This document shows, one piece after another, positions 31,807 to 41,212 of a stretch of 64,000 nucleotides of DNA. Each line of letters opens with the position of its first letter. The stretch's first letter is position 1. Origin of the DNA: Alcanivorax sp. DSM 26293 (GTDB taxonomy: Bacteria; Pseudomonadota; Gammaproteobacteria; Pseudomonadales; Alcanivoracaceae); the NCBI RefSeq assembly GCF_900107995.1, contig NZ_FNUM01000003.1:248001-312000 (forward strand), read 5' to 3'. The translations under genes were made by a program, and so were the position numbers. The notes beneath the pieces are model-generated. The model searched no databases. It was not told the DNA's origin and worked only from the letters and a program-made list of their open reading frames with translations.

Positions 31807-32958
31807 TTACAGAAACGATAAATCTTTCAGCACATTGCGCGCGATAATCACGCGCATGATTTCGTTGGTGCCTTCCAGAATCTGGTGCACCCGCGTATCA
31901 CGCACGTAGCGCTCCAGCGGGTACTCACTGATATAGCCATAGCCACCATGCAGTTGCAGGGCCTGGTTGCAGACGTTGAAGCACAGGTCCGTGGCCAGGC
32001 GTTTGGCCATGGCGCACAGCATGCTTTTATCGCTGTGATTCTGATCCAGTTTCCAGGCGGCCAGGCGCACCATTTGCTGGGCAGCCACCAGTTCTGTGGC
32101 CATATCCGCCAGGGTGAATTGCACGGTCTGGAAATCACCGATGGCCTGGCCGAACTGTTTGCGTTCCTGCACGTATTGCTGGGCCTGGCGCAGAGCTGCC
32201 TGGGCCGCACCCAGGGAGCAGCTGGCGATATTGATGCGGCCACCATCCAGCCCGGCCATGGCGATTCGGAAGCCCTGCCCTTCTTCACCGATCAGGCAAT
32301 CGGCAGAAATTCGTGCGTCTTCCAGAATCACCGCCCGGGTGGGCTGGCTTTTCCAGCCCATCTTGGCTTCGTTGCGCCCATAGCTGATGCCGGGGGTATC
32401 CGCGGGCACCGCAAAGCAGGAAATACCGCCGGCTCCGGGCCCACCGGTGCGCGCCATCAATACCAGCACATCGGTATCGCCGGCGCCGGAGATGAAGGCT
32501 TTGGCGCCATTCAGCACATAGTCATCGCCGTCTTTTTTCGCGGTGGTGCTTAATGAGGCCGCATCGGAACCGGCCCCCGGTTCGGTAAGGCAGTAGGACG
32601 CCAGCTTTTCCCCACTCATCAGGTCCGCCGCCCAGCGCGCCCGGATGGCATCGCTGCCAAACCGGGTGAGCATCCAGGTGGCCATGTTGTGGATGGTGAT
32701 GAAAGCCGTGGTCGAGGTGCAGCCCTGGGAGAGTTGCTCGAAGATCAGCGCCGCATCCAGTCGGCTCAGCCCCATGCCGCCGTGCTCTTCATCGCAGTAC
32801 AGGGAACAGAATCCCAACGCCCCAGCTTCGCGAATGGCGTCTTTGGGAAAGAGGCTGTTTGCATCCCATTCTGCGGCGAAAGGCGCCAGCGCTTTTTCAG
32901 AAAACTGTCTGGCCGTTTCGCGGAAGGCGATTTGTTCTTCGCTAAAAGAAAAGTCCAC
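31807..32958 (-). CDS. Acyl-CoA dehydrogenase (probable isobutyryl-CoA dehydrogenase)
   Basis: 383 residues from a GTG start with AAAGGA nine bases upstream. CLTEPGAGSDAASL is the FAD/substrate block; QLHGGYGYISEYPLERYVRD and QILEGTNEIMR include the catalytic glutamate (EGTNE). It introduces the double bond into a short branched acyl-CoA; its place between mmsB and mmsA suggests isobutyryl-CoA in the valine pathway. Electrons go to ETF. Confidence 0.93.
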   Translation of the reverse strand: MDFSFSEEQIAFRETARQFSEKALAPFAAEWDANSLFPKDAIREAGALGFCSLYCDEEHGGMGLSRLDAALIFEQLSQGCTSTTAFITIHNMATWMLTRFGSDAIRARWAADLMSGEKLASYCLTEPGAGSDAASLSTTAKKDGDDYVLNGAKAFISGAGDTDVLVLMARTGGPGAGGISCFAVPADTPGISYGRNEAKMGWKSQPTRAVILEDARISADCLIGEEGQGFRIAMAGLDGGRINIASCSLGAAQAALRQAQQYVQERKQFGQAIGDFQTVQFTLADMATELVAAQQMVRLAAWKLDQNHSDKSMLCAMAKRLATDLCFNVCNQALQLHGGYGYISEYPLERYVRDTRVHQILEGTNEIMRVIIARNVLKDLSFL

Positions 32959-33002
32959 GCGTTGATCCTTTCAAGACCTTTTCATCATTCAAGACCCTGC
33001 CC

Positions 33003-33065
33003 CGGGAGCGTCGCTGGCGGCGCGATAACCTGACGCTGGAATCGCGCCGCCAGCGACGCTCCTAC
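33003..33065. repeat. Family B palindrome (GGAGCGTCGCTGGCGGCGCGAT), copy 1
   Basis: GGGAGCGTCGCTGGCGGCG at the left and CGCCGCCAGCGACGCTCCTAC at the right, with arms of about 23 bases around a 14-base centre. It lies between the acyl-CoA dehydrogenase start and the mmsA stop. Compare 57675-57846 and single arms at 17197 and 44145. The ends resemble Pseudomonas-type REP ends (GCTCCTAC). Confidence 0.88.
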
Positions 33066-33076
33066 GGAGAATCCCG

Positions 33077-34573
33077 TCACTTCAAATTGATACTCATGTT
33101 TGGCCCGGCCGCCGGAATATCGGAATCGAACCAGCGACTGGTGACGGTCTTGGTTTCTGTGTAGAAGCGCACGGCCTGTTTGCCGTAGGCGTGCTGGTCA
33201 CCGTAGAACGAGCCTTTCCAGCCGGTAAAGCTGAAGAACGGCAGCGGCACCGGAATCGGCACATTGATACCCACCTGCCCCACTTCCACTTCATGCTGGT
33301 ATTTGCGCGCCGCGGCGCCGCAGGCGGTGAAGATGGAGGTGCCGTTGCCGTAGGGGCTGTTGTTGACCAGCTCCAACGCCTCTTCCAGGGTATCCACGGT
33401 GACGCAGCAGAGTACCGGGCCGAAGATTTCTTCCCGGTAGATGGACATCTCCGGGGTCACACCGGAAAACAGGGTGGGCCCCACCCAGTTGCCATCCGGC
33501 AGGCCATCCACGGTGCACTCGGAACCATCCAGCAAACAGTTGGCGCCCTCTTCCTTGCCCTGCTTGATCAGGGTCAGCACACGCTGTTTGGCCTGGGGAC
33601 TGATCTGCGGGCCGTAGGCGGCATCGGGATCGTTCCAGGCGCCGGGGCGAATCTTGGCGAACTCGTCTTTCAGCTCATCAATCCAGGCTTTGGAGTCGCC
33701 CACGAACACCGCCACACTGATGGCCATGCAGCGCTGCCCCGCCGCCCCGCAGGAGGAGCCCACCAGGCTGCTGATCACCTGTTCTTTTTTCGCATCCGGC
33801 ATGATCACCATATGGTTCTTGGCACCGGCAAAACATTGGGCCCGTTTCAAATGCTCAGTGGCCGTGCGGTACACGTGCTGCCCCACCGGCACCGAACCCA
33901 CAAAGGACACCGCCTTGATATCGGGATGGGTCAGCAGGGTATCCACCTGCTCCTTGCCGCCATGGACCACCTGAAGCAGACCCGGCGCCGCACCGGCTTG
34001 CTGGAACAGCTCCGCCAGCCGGTTGGGGGTCATGGGATCCTGCTCGGAAGGCTTGAGCACGAAGGTGTTACCGGCGGCGATGGCCAGGGGAAACATCCAC
34101 AGGGGAATCATGGCCGGGAAGTTAAAGGGGGTGATACCGGCACAGACCCCCAGCGGCTGGGTCCAGGAGTGGCTGTCGATGCTGCGCGCCACATTGCCCA
34201 TGGTCTCGCCCATCATCAGCGAGGCGATATTGGCGGCCTGCTCGGCCACTTCGATACCGCGCCACACATCGCCCTTGGCATCCTCGAAGGTCTTGCCGGT
34301 TTCCTGGCTGAGGATCTCGGCAATCTCTTCCTGGTGCTCCTTGAGCAGGGCCTGGTAACGCAGCATCAACCGCGCCCGCTCGGACACTGGCACTTCCTTC
34401 CAGTCGGCAAAGGCCGCCTTGGCGGAAGCGATGGCCTGCTCCATTTCGCCGGCGGTGGCCGCCGGGGCTTCGCACAGCACCTCTTGCGTGGCCGGATTGG
34501 TAACCGGTATCCACTGGTCGGTCTGGCTGGCGACGAATTCGCCATTGATCAGCATGGGGAGTTGACGAGCCAT
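33077..34573 (-). CDS. mmsA: Methylmalonate-semialdehyde dehydrogenase (CoA-acylating)
   Basis: 498 residues, usual MmsA length. Motifs: [57 protein letters not shown] with the catalytic cysteine, and [10 protein letters not shown]. It converts methylmalonate semialdehyde to propionyl-CoA in valine and inositol breakdown. The start at 34573 has TGGAGA upstream; the frame upstream of it is non-coding overlap. It is divergent from mmsR with 139 bases between. Confidence 0.96.
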   Translation of the reverse strand: MARQLPMLINGEFVASQTDQWIPVTNPATQEVLCEAPAATAGEMEQAIASAKAAFADWKEVPVSERARLMLRYQALLKEHQEEIAEILSQETGKTFEDAKGDVWRGIEVAEQAANIASLMMGETMGNVARSIDSHSWTQPLGVCAGITPFNFPAMIPLWMFPLAIAAGNTFVLKPSEQDPMTPNRLAELFQQAGAAPGLLQVVHGGKEQVDTLLTHPDIKAVSFVGSVPVGQHVYRTATEHLKRAQCFAGAKNHMVIMPDAKKEQVISSLVGSSCGAAGQRCMAISVAVFVGDSKAWIDELKDEFAKIRPGAWNDPDAAYGPQISPQAKQRVLTLIKQGKEEGANCLLDGSECTVDGLPDGNWVGPTLFSGVTPEMSIYREEIFGPVLCCVTVDTLEEALELVNNSPYGNGTSIFTACGAAARKYQHEVEVGQVGINVPIPVPLPFFSFTGWKGSFYGDQHAYGKQAVRFYTETKTVTSRWFDSDIPAAGPNMSINLK

Positions 34574-34712
34574 GGGGTCTCCATTCTTGTTTGGGCTGGC
34601 GAGCCAGCGTGAAGCGAGTCTGCGCGATAAGGAACCTCTGAATACGTTGTAGCACAGCCTCCGGCGGATAGAGATAGCCACTTTTGATCCAAGATGGACT
34701 ATATTGCTGCTT

Positions 34713-35624
34713 ATGAGCTCTTCAACCGACCCCGACAACCACCCGGCGGAAACCTCCCGCTGGCCGCTGCCCGCCAGTGGCCAGCGCACCGTGGTGCCCC
34801 CGGCGGTGCTGGCCACCATGACGGCGCACCCACTCTGTCGCGGCTGCCTGCCCCATGGCGTCGGCTACTACCCCCATGCCAGCGGACACCGCATGTACCG
34901 GGCGAATCCCGCGGATGATCTGCTGATTTACTGCGTCTCAGGCCAGGGCCAGCTGCAGGTCGAGGGCCAGACATTGGCGGTAACCGCCGGGGATCTGTTA
35001 CTGCTGCCGGAAGGCCTTCCCCATCGCTATCAGGCGGACGACAGTGATCCCTGGAGTATTTACTGGGTGCATTTAGGGGGGGATGAGGTCGCAGGGTATT
35101 TTGACGAAATTGCCGGGGAGGGCGTGGAGCGTCAGCGGGTAACGGTAGGGGTGCATTCACGATTGGCAGAGGAATTTCAGGCCCTGCTCGCCGCCGCCAC
35201 CCGGGTACAGCCGGAGCACCTGGTCTACGCTGCCAACCTGCTGCGCAGCCTGCTGGCCTTTGCGGCCCTGATGCGCCGCCAGTACACCACCCGCCACGCC
35301 TCCCTGGACATCAACCGGGTCAACAGCTACCTTCAGACCGCCCTCACCCGCCGTCTCAATCTGGACGAGCTGGTGAGCGCCACCAGTACGCTGTCGCGCT
35401 ACCACTTTATCCGCGAATACAAACGCCAGACCGGGCAAACTCCCATGCAGGCCTTTCAACGCATCAAGGTCAGCCATGCCTGCTATCTGCTGGATATCAG
35501 CGACGACACCCTGGCGCAGATTGCCGCCCGGCTGGGCTATGATGACCCCTATTATTTTTCGCGATTGTTTAAAAAAGTGATGGGCGTTTCGCCACAACGT
35601 TACCGTCGTGAGCGGGGGCATTAG
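34713..35624 (+). CDS. mmsR: AraC-family regulator, probable MmsR
   Basis: 303 residues: a cupin-type N-terminal ligand domain ([20 protein letters not shown] and [14 protein letters not shown]) and a C-terminal AraC DNA-binding domain ([20 protein letters not shown] and [20 protein letters not shown]). By its divergent position next to mmsA it should activate the valine-degradation genes, as MmsR does in Pseudomonas. The ATG has no clear ribosome site and lies close to the divergent promoter; the transcript could be leaderless. Confidence 0.88.
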   Translation: MSSSTDPDNHPAETSRWPLPASGQRTVVPPAVLATMTAHPLCRGCLPHGVGYYPHASGHRMYRANPADDLLIYCVSGQGQLQVEGQTLAVTAGDLLLLPEGLPHRYQADDSDPWSIYWVHLGGDEVAGYFDEIAGEGVERQRVTVGVHSRLAEEFQALLAAATRVQPEHLVYAANLLRSLLAFAALMRRQYTTRHASLDINRVNSYLQTALTRRLNLDELVSATSTLSRYHFIREYKRQTGQTPMQAFQRIKVSHACYLLDISDDTLAQIAARLGYDDPYYFSRLFKKVMGVSPQRYRRERGH

Positions 35625-35705
35625 GGCCATAGTGAGCCAGAATATAAAGTACGTTAACCGCAGGACACACGACGGTTACTCATTCTTTAGCACGCCAGCG
35701 GATAT

Positions 35706-35786
35706 GTAGAGTGCACTGAGCCTAAGGCGAACTGCACCATCAAACGCCGGACCGGTGCAGTTCGCCTTAGGCTCAGTGCACCCTAC
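35706..35786. repeat. Family A palindrome, copy 3
   Basis: 81 bases from GTAGAGTGCACTGAGCCTAA to TTAGGCTCAGTGCACCCTAC; one base differs from the consensus start. It lies in the 299-base space between the convergent mmsR and DUF1963 genes. The rest of this space is AT-rich without features. Confidence 0.9.
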
Positions 35787-35923
35787 GGTAATTGGTGGGT
35801 AGTCGTTTAATGGTTCGGCTGGGTGTTATTTGAAAAGCTGACGGTACTGCCTCGCAGATACTGCTGGATTCGCGACGCAAGCATCGCTTCCCATATTTAT
35901 TTTTTTAATTTTATTTTCAAAAA

Positions 35924-36649
35924 TCAGGCGCGGCTTGACCAGGTCATGGTCATCACGTCAGGGTGATTTTCACACTGAAAAACATAGGCGCAACCGTAAT
36001 CACCGAACCAGAAGGGCAGGGTGTCGGTGGAATCCAGCTGCATGATAAATTGCATTTTTTTCTGGCAACAGGGGCAGGTCGGGTAGTCCACATTCTGCAC
36101 CCAGTGCGGCCAGCCCAACAGCTTGTCGCCGGCCCGCGGGGCAGGGCGGTGGGCATGGAGCAGGGCGAGGGTACCGTCGGGGAGATCATCATTGATGGCC
36201 ACGGTTTCCTGCTGATCGGGAAAATCGTTGTGGCGACTCCAGCCGGTGAGCGACTGTTCGGGGAAGGCATCAGGAATGGTCACCGGCAAGGCGTCGAAGC
36301 CGCCGGTCTGATCCCGGGGAATCACTCGGGTGAGTGAGGCTTCGGAGAAGGGCAGATGGGCCTGGCAAAGCACCTCGCATTCTTCTTCCATGTTGGTGCA
36401 GTAGAACACCTGTAATACCCCGTCACCGAACGGCTGACCCGCCTCCGCCGGCAAATCCCCGGAATCCAGCTGCACGAACAACTGCATGGGCTGATGGCAA
36501 TGGGCACAACAGGGCCAGGACTCGTCGGGCCTCAACAGGGGCAAGCCCCCGAATTTCGAACGCGCGCCGGGCACAGCAGGGCCTGTCCGGGGCCGCCAGG
36601 CACTCCGGGACAAGGGGGCCAGCTTGAGTTTGATTTCTTCAGGCAGCAT
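35924..36649 (-). CDS. DUF1963 (YwqG-like) protein
   Basis: 241 residues. SKFGGLPLLRPDESWPCCAH is the DUF1963 start, followed by MQLFVQLDSGDLP; LQVFYCTNMEEEC and a second half with CPCCQKKMQFIMQLDST repeat the theme. Two CxxC-like pairs (CAHC and CPCC) may bind zinc. YwqG-like proteins have an internal two-fold repeat; the function is unknown. The start at 36649 has GAGGA upstream. Confidence 0.82.
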   Translation of the reverse strand: MLPEEIKLKLAPLSRSAWRPRTGPAVPGARSKFGGLPLLRPDESWPCCAHCHQPMQLFVQLDSGDLPAEAGQPFGDGVLQVFYCTNMEEECEVLCQAHLPFSEASLTRVIPRDQTGGFDALPVTIPDAFPEQSLTGWSRHNDFPDQQETVAINDDLPDGTLALLHAHRPAPRAGDKLLGWPHWVQNVDYPTCPCCQKKMQFIMQLDSTDTLPFWFGDYGCAYVFQCENHPDVMTMTWSSRA

Positions 36650-36766
36650 CACACGTCCTCGCAAGGTCGTTTTAGCTTGCCCAGAGTGCGGGACCAAGGC
36701 AACGAATAGCCTTCACAAATCTGCTGCCAGGGCGGTTTTGCTGACTGAGTGGAATGCAAAAAAATA

Positions 36767-36932
36767 CAGTTGGCAGTTGATAGTGGACAGTTGACCGCGG
36801 CGCGAGCCCGGTTTGTCGATTTTAAAACACTTGAGGCCGCGCCCAAGCTTTAAGCGCGGCCTCCTGCGCTACAATTAACAGCCAATCAAGACCGCGTAGC
36901 TGTCAACTGTACACTATCAACTGTCAACTGCC
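36767..36932. repeat. Heptamer-arm palindrome H2 (TTGACAG type)
   Basis: Left arm 7-mers TTGGCAG, TTGATAG, TGGACAG, TTGACCG. Right arm in complement TTGACAG, TTGATAG, TGTACAG, TTGACAG. The central GC hairpin is GAGGCCGCGC/GCGCGGCCTC (36833-36863), matching the GGCCGC hairpin in H1. The right arm contains the TGA stop of the DUF3482 GTPase (36924-36926). It fills the space to the DUF1963 start. Confidence 0.9.
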
Positions 36933-38354
36933 TTCAAACTGCCCCATCTGCCATTGCCCGAACGCCTGTTGCGCCTGTTCCAGCTGCTCGATCAGCCGTT
37001 GGCGTTTGCCCGGTTCGAATTTGCGGCTGGCCAGGGACAGCAGGGTCTTGTGCAGGCGCTGGCGCTCCTTGCGGTCCATGTGATCGAGCCAGTGTTCGCC
37101 GGCCTCGTTGACCACCAGCACGTCGCGGCCGGCGTGGTTGCGCTGGCTGACTTCGTAGCTGTGCACCAGGGCACGGCCCAGGACCACATAGGCGAACTGG
37201 GGGTCTTTCAGGGGGCCGTAGACCGCTTCCCGGAAGCCGCCACTGAGCGGGCCCAGTTTCAGGCGGGTGAGTTTGTCGCTGTAGTAATAGCTGCCGGCGG
37301 CGCCCAGCAGACCACCGATCAGCGCGCCGGTGCCCAGGGAATGCCCCAGCGTCACCGCATCCAGGCCCGCGCCGCCCACCGCACCGGCACCGAAGCCGGC
37401 GGCGGCCAGCTGGGTCTTGCTGATACCCCAGAGCTGGCGGGTGCGCTCACTGAACAGGTCGCCATCGTCCGGGGTGAGCAGGTCGCTCTCCTGCCGTTGC
37501 AGGCGACGGTGCTGATAAAGATCTTCCACCGACCGGCGCAGGCGCTGCTCCCGTTCGCGCTGCCAGTGATGCCACCGCTGGCGCAATTTGGGCAGCAGCG
37601 GTTTGGCCGGTTCGTGCTCGCCCAGGCGGGCACTTTCCTGATGGCCGAGCATGTCGATCAGGGCATCGGCGATATGTTCCAGGGCCTGGCTGTCGCGGCC
37701 AAATTTGAGGGCCTGCAGGTATTCCAGCGCCGCATCCAGGGGCTCGCGCCAGTCCGGCGCCAGTTGCCCGAAGCTGCGCAGCAGGTCCAGGTGCTTTTCG
37801 AAGGGAGCGCGCACCGCGTCAAAACGACGCACGATCTGGAAATACTGGCCCAGGGCCGCTTCCCAGTCGGCACTGTGATCGTCGCTGCCGATCTGGTTGA
37901 TCAGCGCCAGGCTGGGGCGGCCGGTCCAGCGCAGGATGTTCATTTCCGCTTCGTGTTCCCGGTTGTAGGGTACCGAGCCGTCCACCACATAGATGATCCC
38001 CGCGCCGTCCACGATGGGAGCCAGCAGCTGGCATTCATCGTGATAGCGCGGGTCATCCCCATGCTGGGTGACGAAGGCGGCCACGGTTTCCGGGCGATCG
38101 GAGGCGGACAGGCTGTGCCCCTGCAACCAGGCCAGTACCTTGCGGGGACGCTGGAACCCGGGAGTGTCGATCAGCTCGTAGAGGGTCGTGTCATCCACCT
38201 TCATGGGGTAACGGTGGCTGTCGCGGGTGGTGCCCGGCTCCATGGCGATGGCAATGGAATCGTTCTGGGCCAGGGTGGCCACCACGCTGGACTTGCCCTT
38301 GTTGGGGTGGCCAACCACGGCAAAGCGGGGCAGTTGTTGGGCCGTTTCGTTCAT
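36924..38354 (-). CDS. DUF3482 GTPase with glycine-zipper segment
   Basis: 476 residues. The G domain has GHPNKGKSSVVATL (P-loop), TTRDSHRYP and IDTPGFQRPRKVL (DTPG). After a helical middle (about 230-300, with Arg-rich LRQRWHHWQREREQRLRR), a glycine/alanine stretch AAGFGAGAVGGAGLDAVTLG and GALIGGLLGAAGSYYYS suggests membrane insertion. The family is usually paired with DUF2868, as here: it overlaps the upstream gene by four bases (ATGA). Its last residues and stop come from palindrome H2. Role unknown, perhaps envelope-associated. Confidence 0.88.
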   Translation of the reverse strand: MNETAQQLPRFAVVGHPNKGKSSVVATLAQNDSIAIAMEPGTTRDSHRYPMKVDDTTLYELIDTPGFQRPRKVLAWLQGHSLSASDRPETVAAFVTQHGDDPRYHDECQLLAPIVDGAGIIYVVDGSVPYNREHEAEMNILRWTGRPSLALINQIGSDDHSADWEAALGQYFQIVRRFDAVRAPFEKHLDLLRSFGQLAPDWREPLDAALEYLQALKFGRDSQALEHIADALIDMLGHQESARLGEHEPAKPLLPKLRQRWHHWQREREQRLRRSVEDLYQHRRLQRQESDLLTPDDGDLFSERTRQLWGISKTQLAAAGFGAGAVGGAGLDAVTLGHSLGTGALIGGLLGAAGSYYYSDKLTRLKLGPLSGGFREAVYGPLKDPQFAYVVLGRALVHSYEVSQRNHAGRDVLVVNEAGEHWLDHMDRKERQRLHKTLLSLASRKFEPGKRQRLIEQLEQAQQAFGQWQMGQFEGS

Positions 38355-39709
38355 GGTTGATCCTGTTCCCGGGGGGCGCACAGCAACAGATGGCTGTCGC
38401 CCTGACGATCCACGAAGCGTTGCCACTGGGCCAGCAGCCCGGCATCGGTGAGCGCGGTGCCCTGCTCATCCGCCAGCGGCACCAGGGCCAGCAGGGTGGC
38501 AGCGGGCCAATGATCGCGGGCATCGACAATGAAATCGCTGAGTTCCCCGGTGGGCGGCTCCCAGCCCCGGGTAACCAGGATCACCGGCTGATTGCGGGCA
38601 CCGGTCTGTTCCAGCACCCGGGCATCCTCTTCCAGAGAATTGTTGCCCCCGGCACGGCATTGAAGCGGCGCCGGATCGCGGCTGAGGCGGGGCAACAGGC
38701 CGGGGGCGTCCATGGCGGCGCCGGCCCAGTGGATCAGGGTGGCACTGTCCGGCAGGGGCGACAGGTCCGTTTTGGCCGCCGCCGGGGCGGGCTGGCTGTC
38801 TTCCTGGCCACGGGTCTCCACCCAGGGCGTCTCGAAGCGATAGAACAGCCCCTGCCAGCCCGGGTGGGCGCGCAGGGCCCGGCCGGCCTGCCAGCGGAGC
38901 TGCAGGGCCGCCAGCATCAGCAACACCAGCCGGGGCAACAGCACATACACCAGCCACAGCATCAGCACAAAGGGCCACCAGGTCCCCAGCAAGGCCGGGT
39001 TATCCGCCGGAGTGTCCGCAAGCCGGTAGAACTGGGATGCGCTTACCAGCTCCGCCGAGGGGACCGCTGCGGGCCACAGGCTCTGCCAGGGCTGAGCCAG
39101 GGCCGCCACCATCCGGTGATAGCCGTCGGCGGAGGTCTGCAGTGTCGTACTCCAGCCGAAGGCCAGATCCTGCACCACCACCAGGGCCAGCAAGGTCAGC
39201 AGACCGCTGATGGCAAACAGCAACCCCCCGGTGTGGGCGATGCGGGCACACAGGGCCGGGCGCAGGGCGGCCAGAGGATCCTCCCCCTGGCGCGCCCCCA
39301 GCAGGCTGCCCCAGGGCTGCCAGCCCAGCCAGGCCTGCAGACTGGTGAACAGGGCCAGCAGCAGTTGCAGGGCCACCAGGCCGATCAGCAGGGTCAGGTT
39401 GATCTGCCGGCTGCCGTCATACCAGAGCAGACCCAGCATGAAACCCGCCCCCAGCAGGGCTCCCAGGCCGGCAAACACCCAGCGGGCCTGGCGCCAGTGA
39501 CGCAGGCGCGGGTCGGCGCCGGCTTCACGGCGCTGGCCGTTCAGGGCATGCAGTGCCGCCAGCCAGGCGGGCACGGTGAGCGGTTGTTTCTGGTCTTCCT
39601 GCTGCTGGGCAAAACGGCGATCGCGGCGGTGCAGAAAGGCGTGGCTCTGTTGCACATCACGACGGTACTGGTCGTCAAAATCCAGCAGCAGGGTCAGGGC
39701 CTTGGGCAA
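38351..39709 (-). CDS. DUF2868 multi-pass membrane protein
   Basis: 452 residues from a TTG start with GAGGT upstream. A charged N-terminus (SHAFLHRRDRRFAQQQEDQK) is followed by membrane segments near residues 76-96, 103-125, 165-190 and 240-265, then a cytoplasmic domain. DUF2868 proteins accompany DUF3482 GTPases in many gammaproteobacteria. The overlap with the GTPase gene indicates translational coupling, suggesting a two-component complex in the inner membrane. Confidence 0.85.
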   Translation of the reverse strand: MPKALTLLLDFDDQYRRDVQQSHAFLHRRDRRFAQQQEDQKQPLTVPAWLAALHALNGQRREAGADPRLRHWRQARWVFAGLGALLGAGFMLGLLWYDGSRQINLTLLIGLVALQLLLALFTSLQAWLGWQPWGSLLGARQGEDPLAALRPALCARIAHTGGLLFAISGLLTLLALVVVQDLAFGWSTTLQTSADGYHRMVAALAQPWQSLWPAAVPSAELVSASQFYRLADTPADNPALLGTWWPFVLMLWLVYVLLPRLVLLMLAALQLRWQAGRALRAHPGWQGLFYRFETPWVETRGQEDSQPAPAAAKTDLSPLPDSATLIHWAGAAMDAPGLLPRLSRDPAPLQCRAGGNNSLEEDARVLEQTGARNQPVILVTRGWEPPTGELSDFIVDARDHWPAATLLALVPLADEQGTALTDAGLLAQWQRFVDRQGDSHLLLCAPREQDQP

Positions 39710-39724
39710 GGGGCGACCTCGAGG

Positions 39725-40012
39725 TTATTTGTCGTCCGGGGCAGCGGCCGGTTGCGGCAGCTGTTTGGGGGAGGTGTATTTCACCCCGTCAGTGGCACAG
39801 GCTCCGCAGGCATTGCCGTACTCGCCGAGGATGCCCCCTTGCTCGTCATAGCCGAAGGCCGGGCGGTAATCCATGGTGCAGGCCTGGGGCGGATCTTCCG
39901 GGCAGGTGGTGGTGCTTTCCGGCAGCCCGGCCGGGTAGTCCGTGTCGTACTGGGTGGCGCAGGCGGTGGCCAGCAAGGCAAAGGCGGGCACAACCAGGGC
40001 AACAGCTTTCAT
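39725..40012 (-). CDS. Small lipoprotein with degenerate Kazal-like region
   Basis: 95 residues. A signal sequence ending in lipobox LATAC marks a lipoprotein. The mature part contains CPEDPPQACTMDYRPAFGYD and GEYGNACGACATDGV, whose Cys spacing and Tyr-Arg-Pro/Gly-Asn-Ala-Cys pattern resemble bacterial Kazal-type inhibitor domains, although the usual PVCG Cys is replaced (PAFG). AGGAGA lies before the ATG. It is 15 bases upstream of the DUF2868 gene on the same strand, so probably in the same operon. Confidence 0.72.
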   Translation of the reverse strand: MKAVALVVPAFALLATACATQYDTDYPAGLPESTTTCPEDPPQACTMDYRPAFGYDEQGGILGEYGNACGACATDGVKYTSPKQLPQPAAAPDDK

Positions 40013-40122
40013 TGACGATCTCCTGAAATAGTCGTCGAGGACCATGCATTGGAGATTCAAGCATAGTGAAAGTTCAGCGGCCACGCATGCTCCAGAGGAA
40101 AAACTTTTGTTAGACTTTCACC

Positions 40123-40193
40123 GTTGGAGCCTTGCTTGCAAGGCGAATCCTTTCAGAACAGCCGCCTCTTCGCCTTGCAAGCAAGGCTCCAAC
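40123..40193. repeat. Family C palindrome (GTTGGAGCCTTGCTTGCAAGGCGAA), copy 1
   Basis: Near-perfect arms GTTGGAGCCTTGCTTGCAAG and CTTGCAAGCAAGGCTCCAAC around a 21-base centre. It lies between the divergent lipoprotein and DUF815 genes. Compare 58463-58543. Confidence 0.9.
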
Positions 40194-40268
40194 GAAAGAC
40201 CGGTTTGTCAGGCTTCGTTATTTTCCTGGCGGCGTCATTGCTTTCCCACTTTTTCTCACGAGGCTTCC

Positions 40269-41036
40269 ATGGCGTCCAACATCGACTGGCGCAACATTCC
40301 TGCCGCGATCTGGCGGGGCCGTTCCGGCACCCTGCGACCGGTGAGCCGACCGGATCCGGTACGGTTGGAGGATCTGCTCGGCATCGATACCCAGAAGGCG
40401 AAGATCCTGCAGAACACGGAACGGTTTCTGCGCGGCGAACCCTGCAACCATGTGCTGCTGTGGGGCAGCCGGGGCACCGGCAAGTCCTCCATCGTCAAGG
40501 CGTTGCTGAACGAGTTTGCGCCGCGGGGGCTGCGGGTGATCGAGGTGGACAAGGACGACCTGCAGGATCTGCCGGATATCGTTGATGATATCCGCGAACG
40601 CAGTCAGCGCTTTATCGTCTACTGCGATGACCTGTCGTTCGAGGACGGAGAACACCAGTACAAGCATCTGAAAAGTGTGCTGGAAGGCTCCCTGGAATTG
40701 CCGCCGGAGAATGTGCGCTTGTACGCCACCAGCAATCGTCGCCATCTGGTGCCGGAATACATGAAAGACAATGAACAGAGCCACGTGGTGGGCCGGGAGA
40801 TTCATCACGGTGATGCGGTGGAGGAAAAGATTTCCCTTTCGGATCGTTTCGGGCTGGCGTTGAGTTTTTACCCGATCAGCGAACCGCAGTATTTCGAGAT
40901 CGTCGATCACCTGTTTGGCCCGGTAAAAGACCAGGCGCAATTGCACGTTCGCGCGCGCCGATTTTCCATGGAAAAGGGCGTGCGCTCCGGACGTACGGCA
41001 CGGCAGTTTTATAATCAGTTTGTGGGGGAGTTTTGA
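40269..41036 (+). CDS. DUF815 AAA-type ATPase
   Basis: 255 residues. LLWGSRGTGKSSIVKALL is the Walker A, FIVYCDDLSFE the Walker B region, and LYATSNRRHLVPEYM the sensor 1 region of DUF815 ATPases (RuvB-like/AAA group). The C-terminal ARRFSMEKGVRSGRTARQFY is a typical ending. Function in bacteria is uncharacterised. GAGG precedes the ATG. It is divergent from the lipoprotein-DUF2868-DUF3482 operon, which often lies near DUF815 genes. Confidence 0.85.
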   Translation: MASNIDWRNIPAAIWRGRSGTLRPVSRPDPVRLEDLLGIDTQKAKILQNTERFLRGEPCNHVLLWGSRGTGKSSIVKALLNEFAPRGLRVIEVDKDDLQDLPDIVDDIRERSQRFIVYCDDLSFEDGEHQYKHLKSVLEGSLELPPENVRLYATSNRRHLVPEYMKDNEQSHVVGREIHHGDAVEEKISLSDRFGLALSFYPISEPQYFEIVDHLFGPVKDQAQLHVRARRFSMEKGVRSGRTARQFYNQFVGEF

Positions 41037-41042
41037 GGAGCA

Positions 41043-41210
41043 AGTTGAAAGTTTAAAGTTGAAAAGCGCGAAGCGAGATGGGAAGCAACCGAAAAGCCCA
41101 CGCGCCGCTGTGATGCTGCACTCTTAGCCACCAACGCGGCCACCTGCCTTCACCCTTGGCAACAACGCCATCTCGCGCTTTTTTAACGTTGAACTTTCAA
41201 CTTTTAACTA
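41043..41210. repeat. Heptamer-arm palindrome H3 (GTTGAAA type)
   Basis: Left arm 7-mers GTTGAAA, GTTTAAA, GTTGAAA. Right arm in complement includes GTTGAAA, GTTCAAC, GTTAAAA. Both arms continue inwards into CGCG and GCGAGATGG/CCATCTCGC. It fills the space between the convergent DUF815 and alpha/beta-hydrolase genes; the right arm ends two bases from the hydrolase stop triplet. Confidence 0.85.
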
Positions 41211-41212
41211 AA

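Noticed and set aside
38357-40015. A 552-codon open frame opposite the DUF2868 gene, and similar long frames opposite DUF3482, mmsA and ubiA
   Set aside because: Typical antisense frames in GC-rich DNA; composition is Gln/His/Gly-rich and the sense strand genes have clear families.
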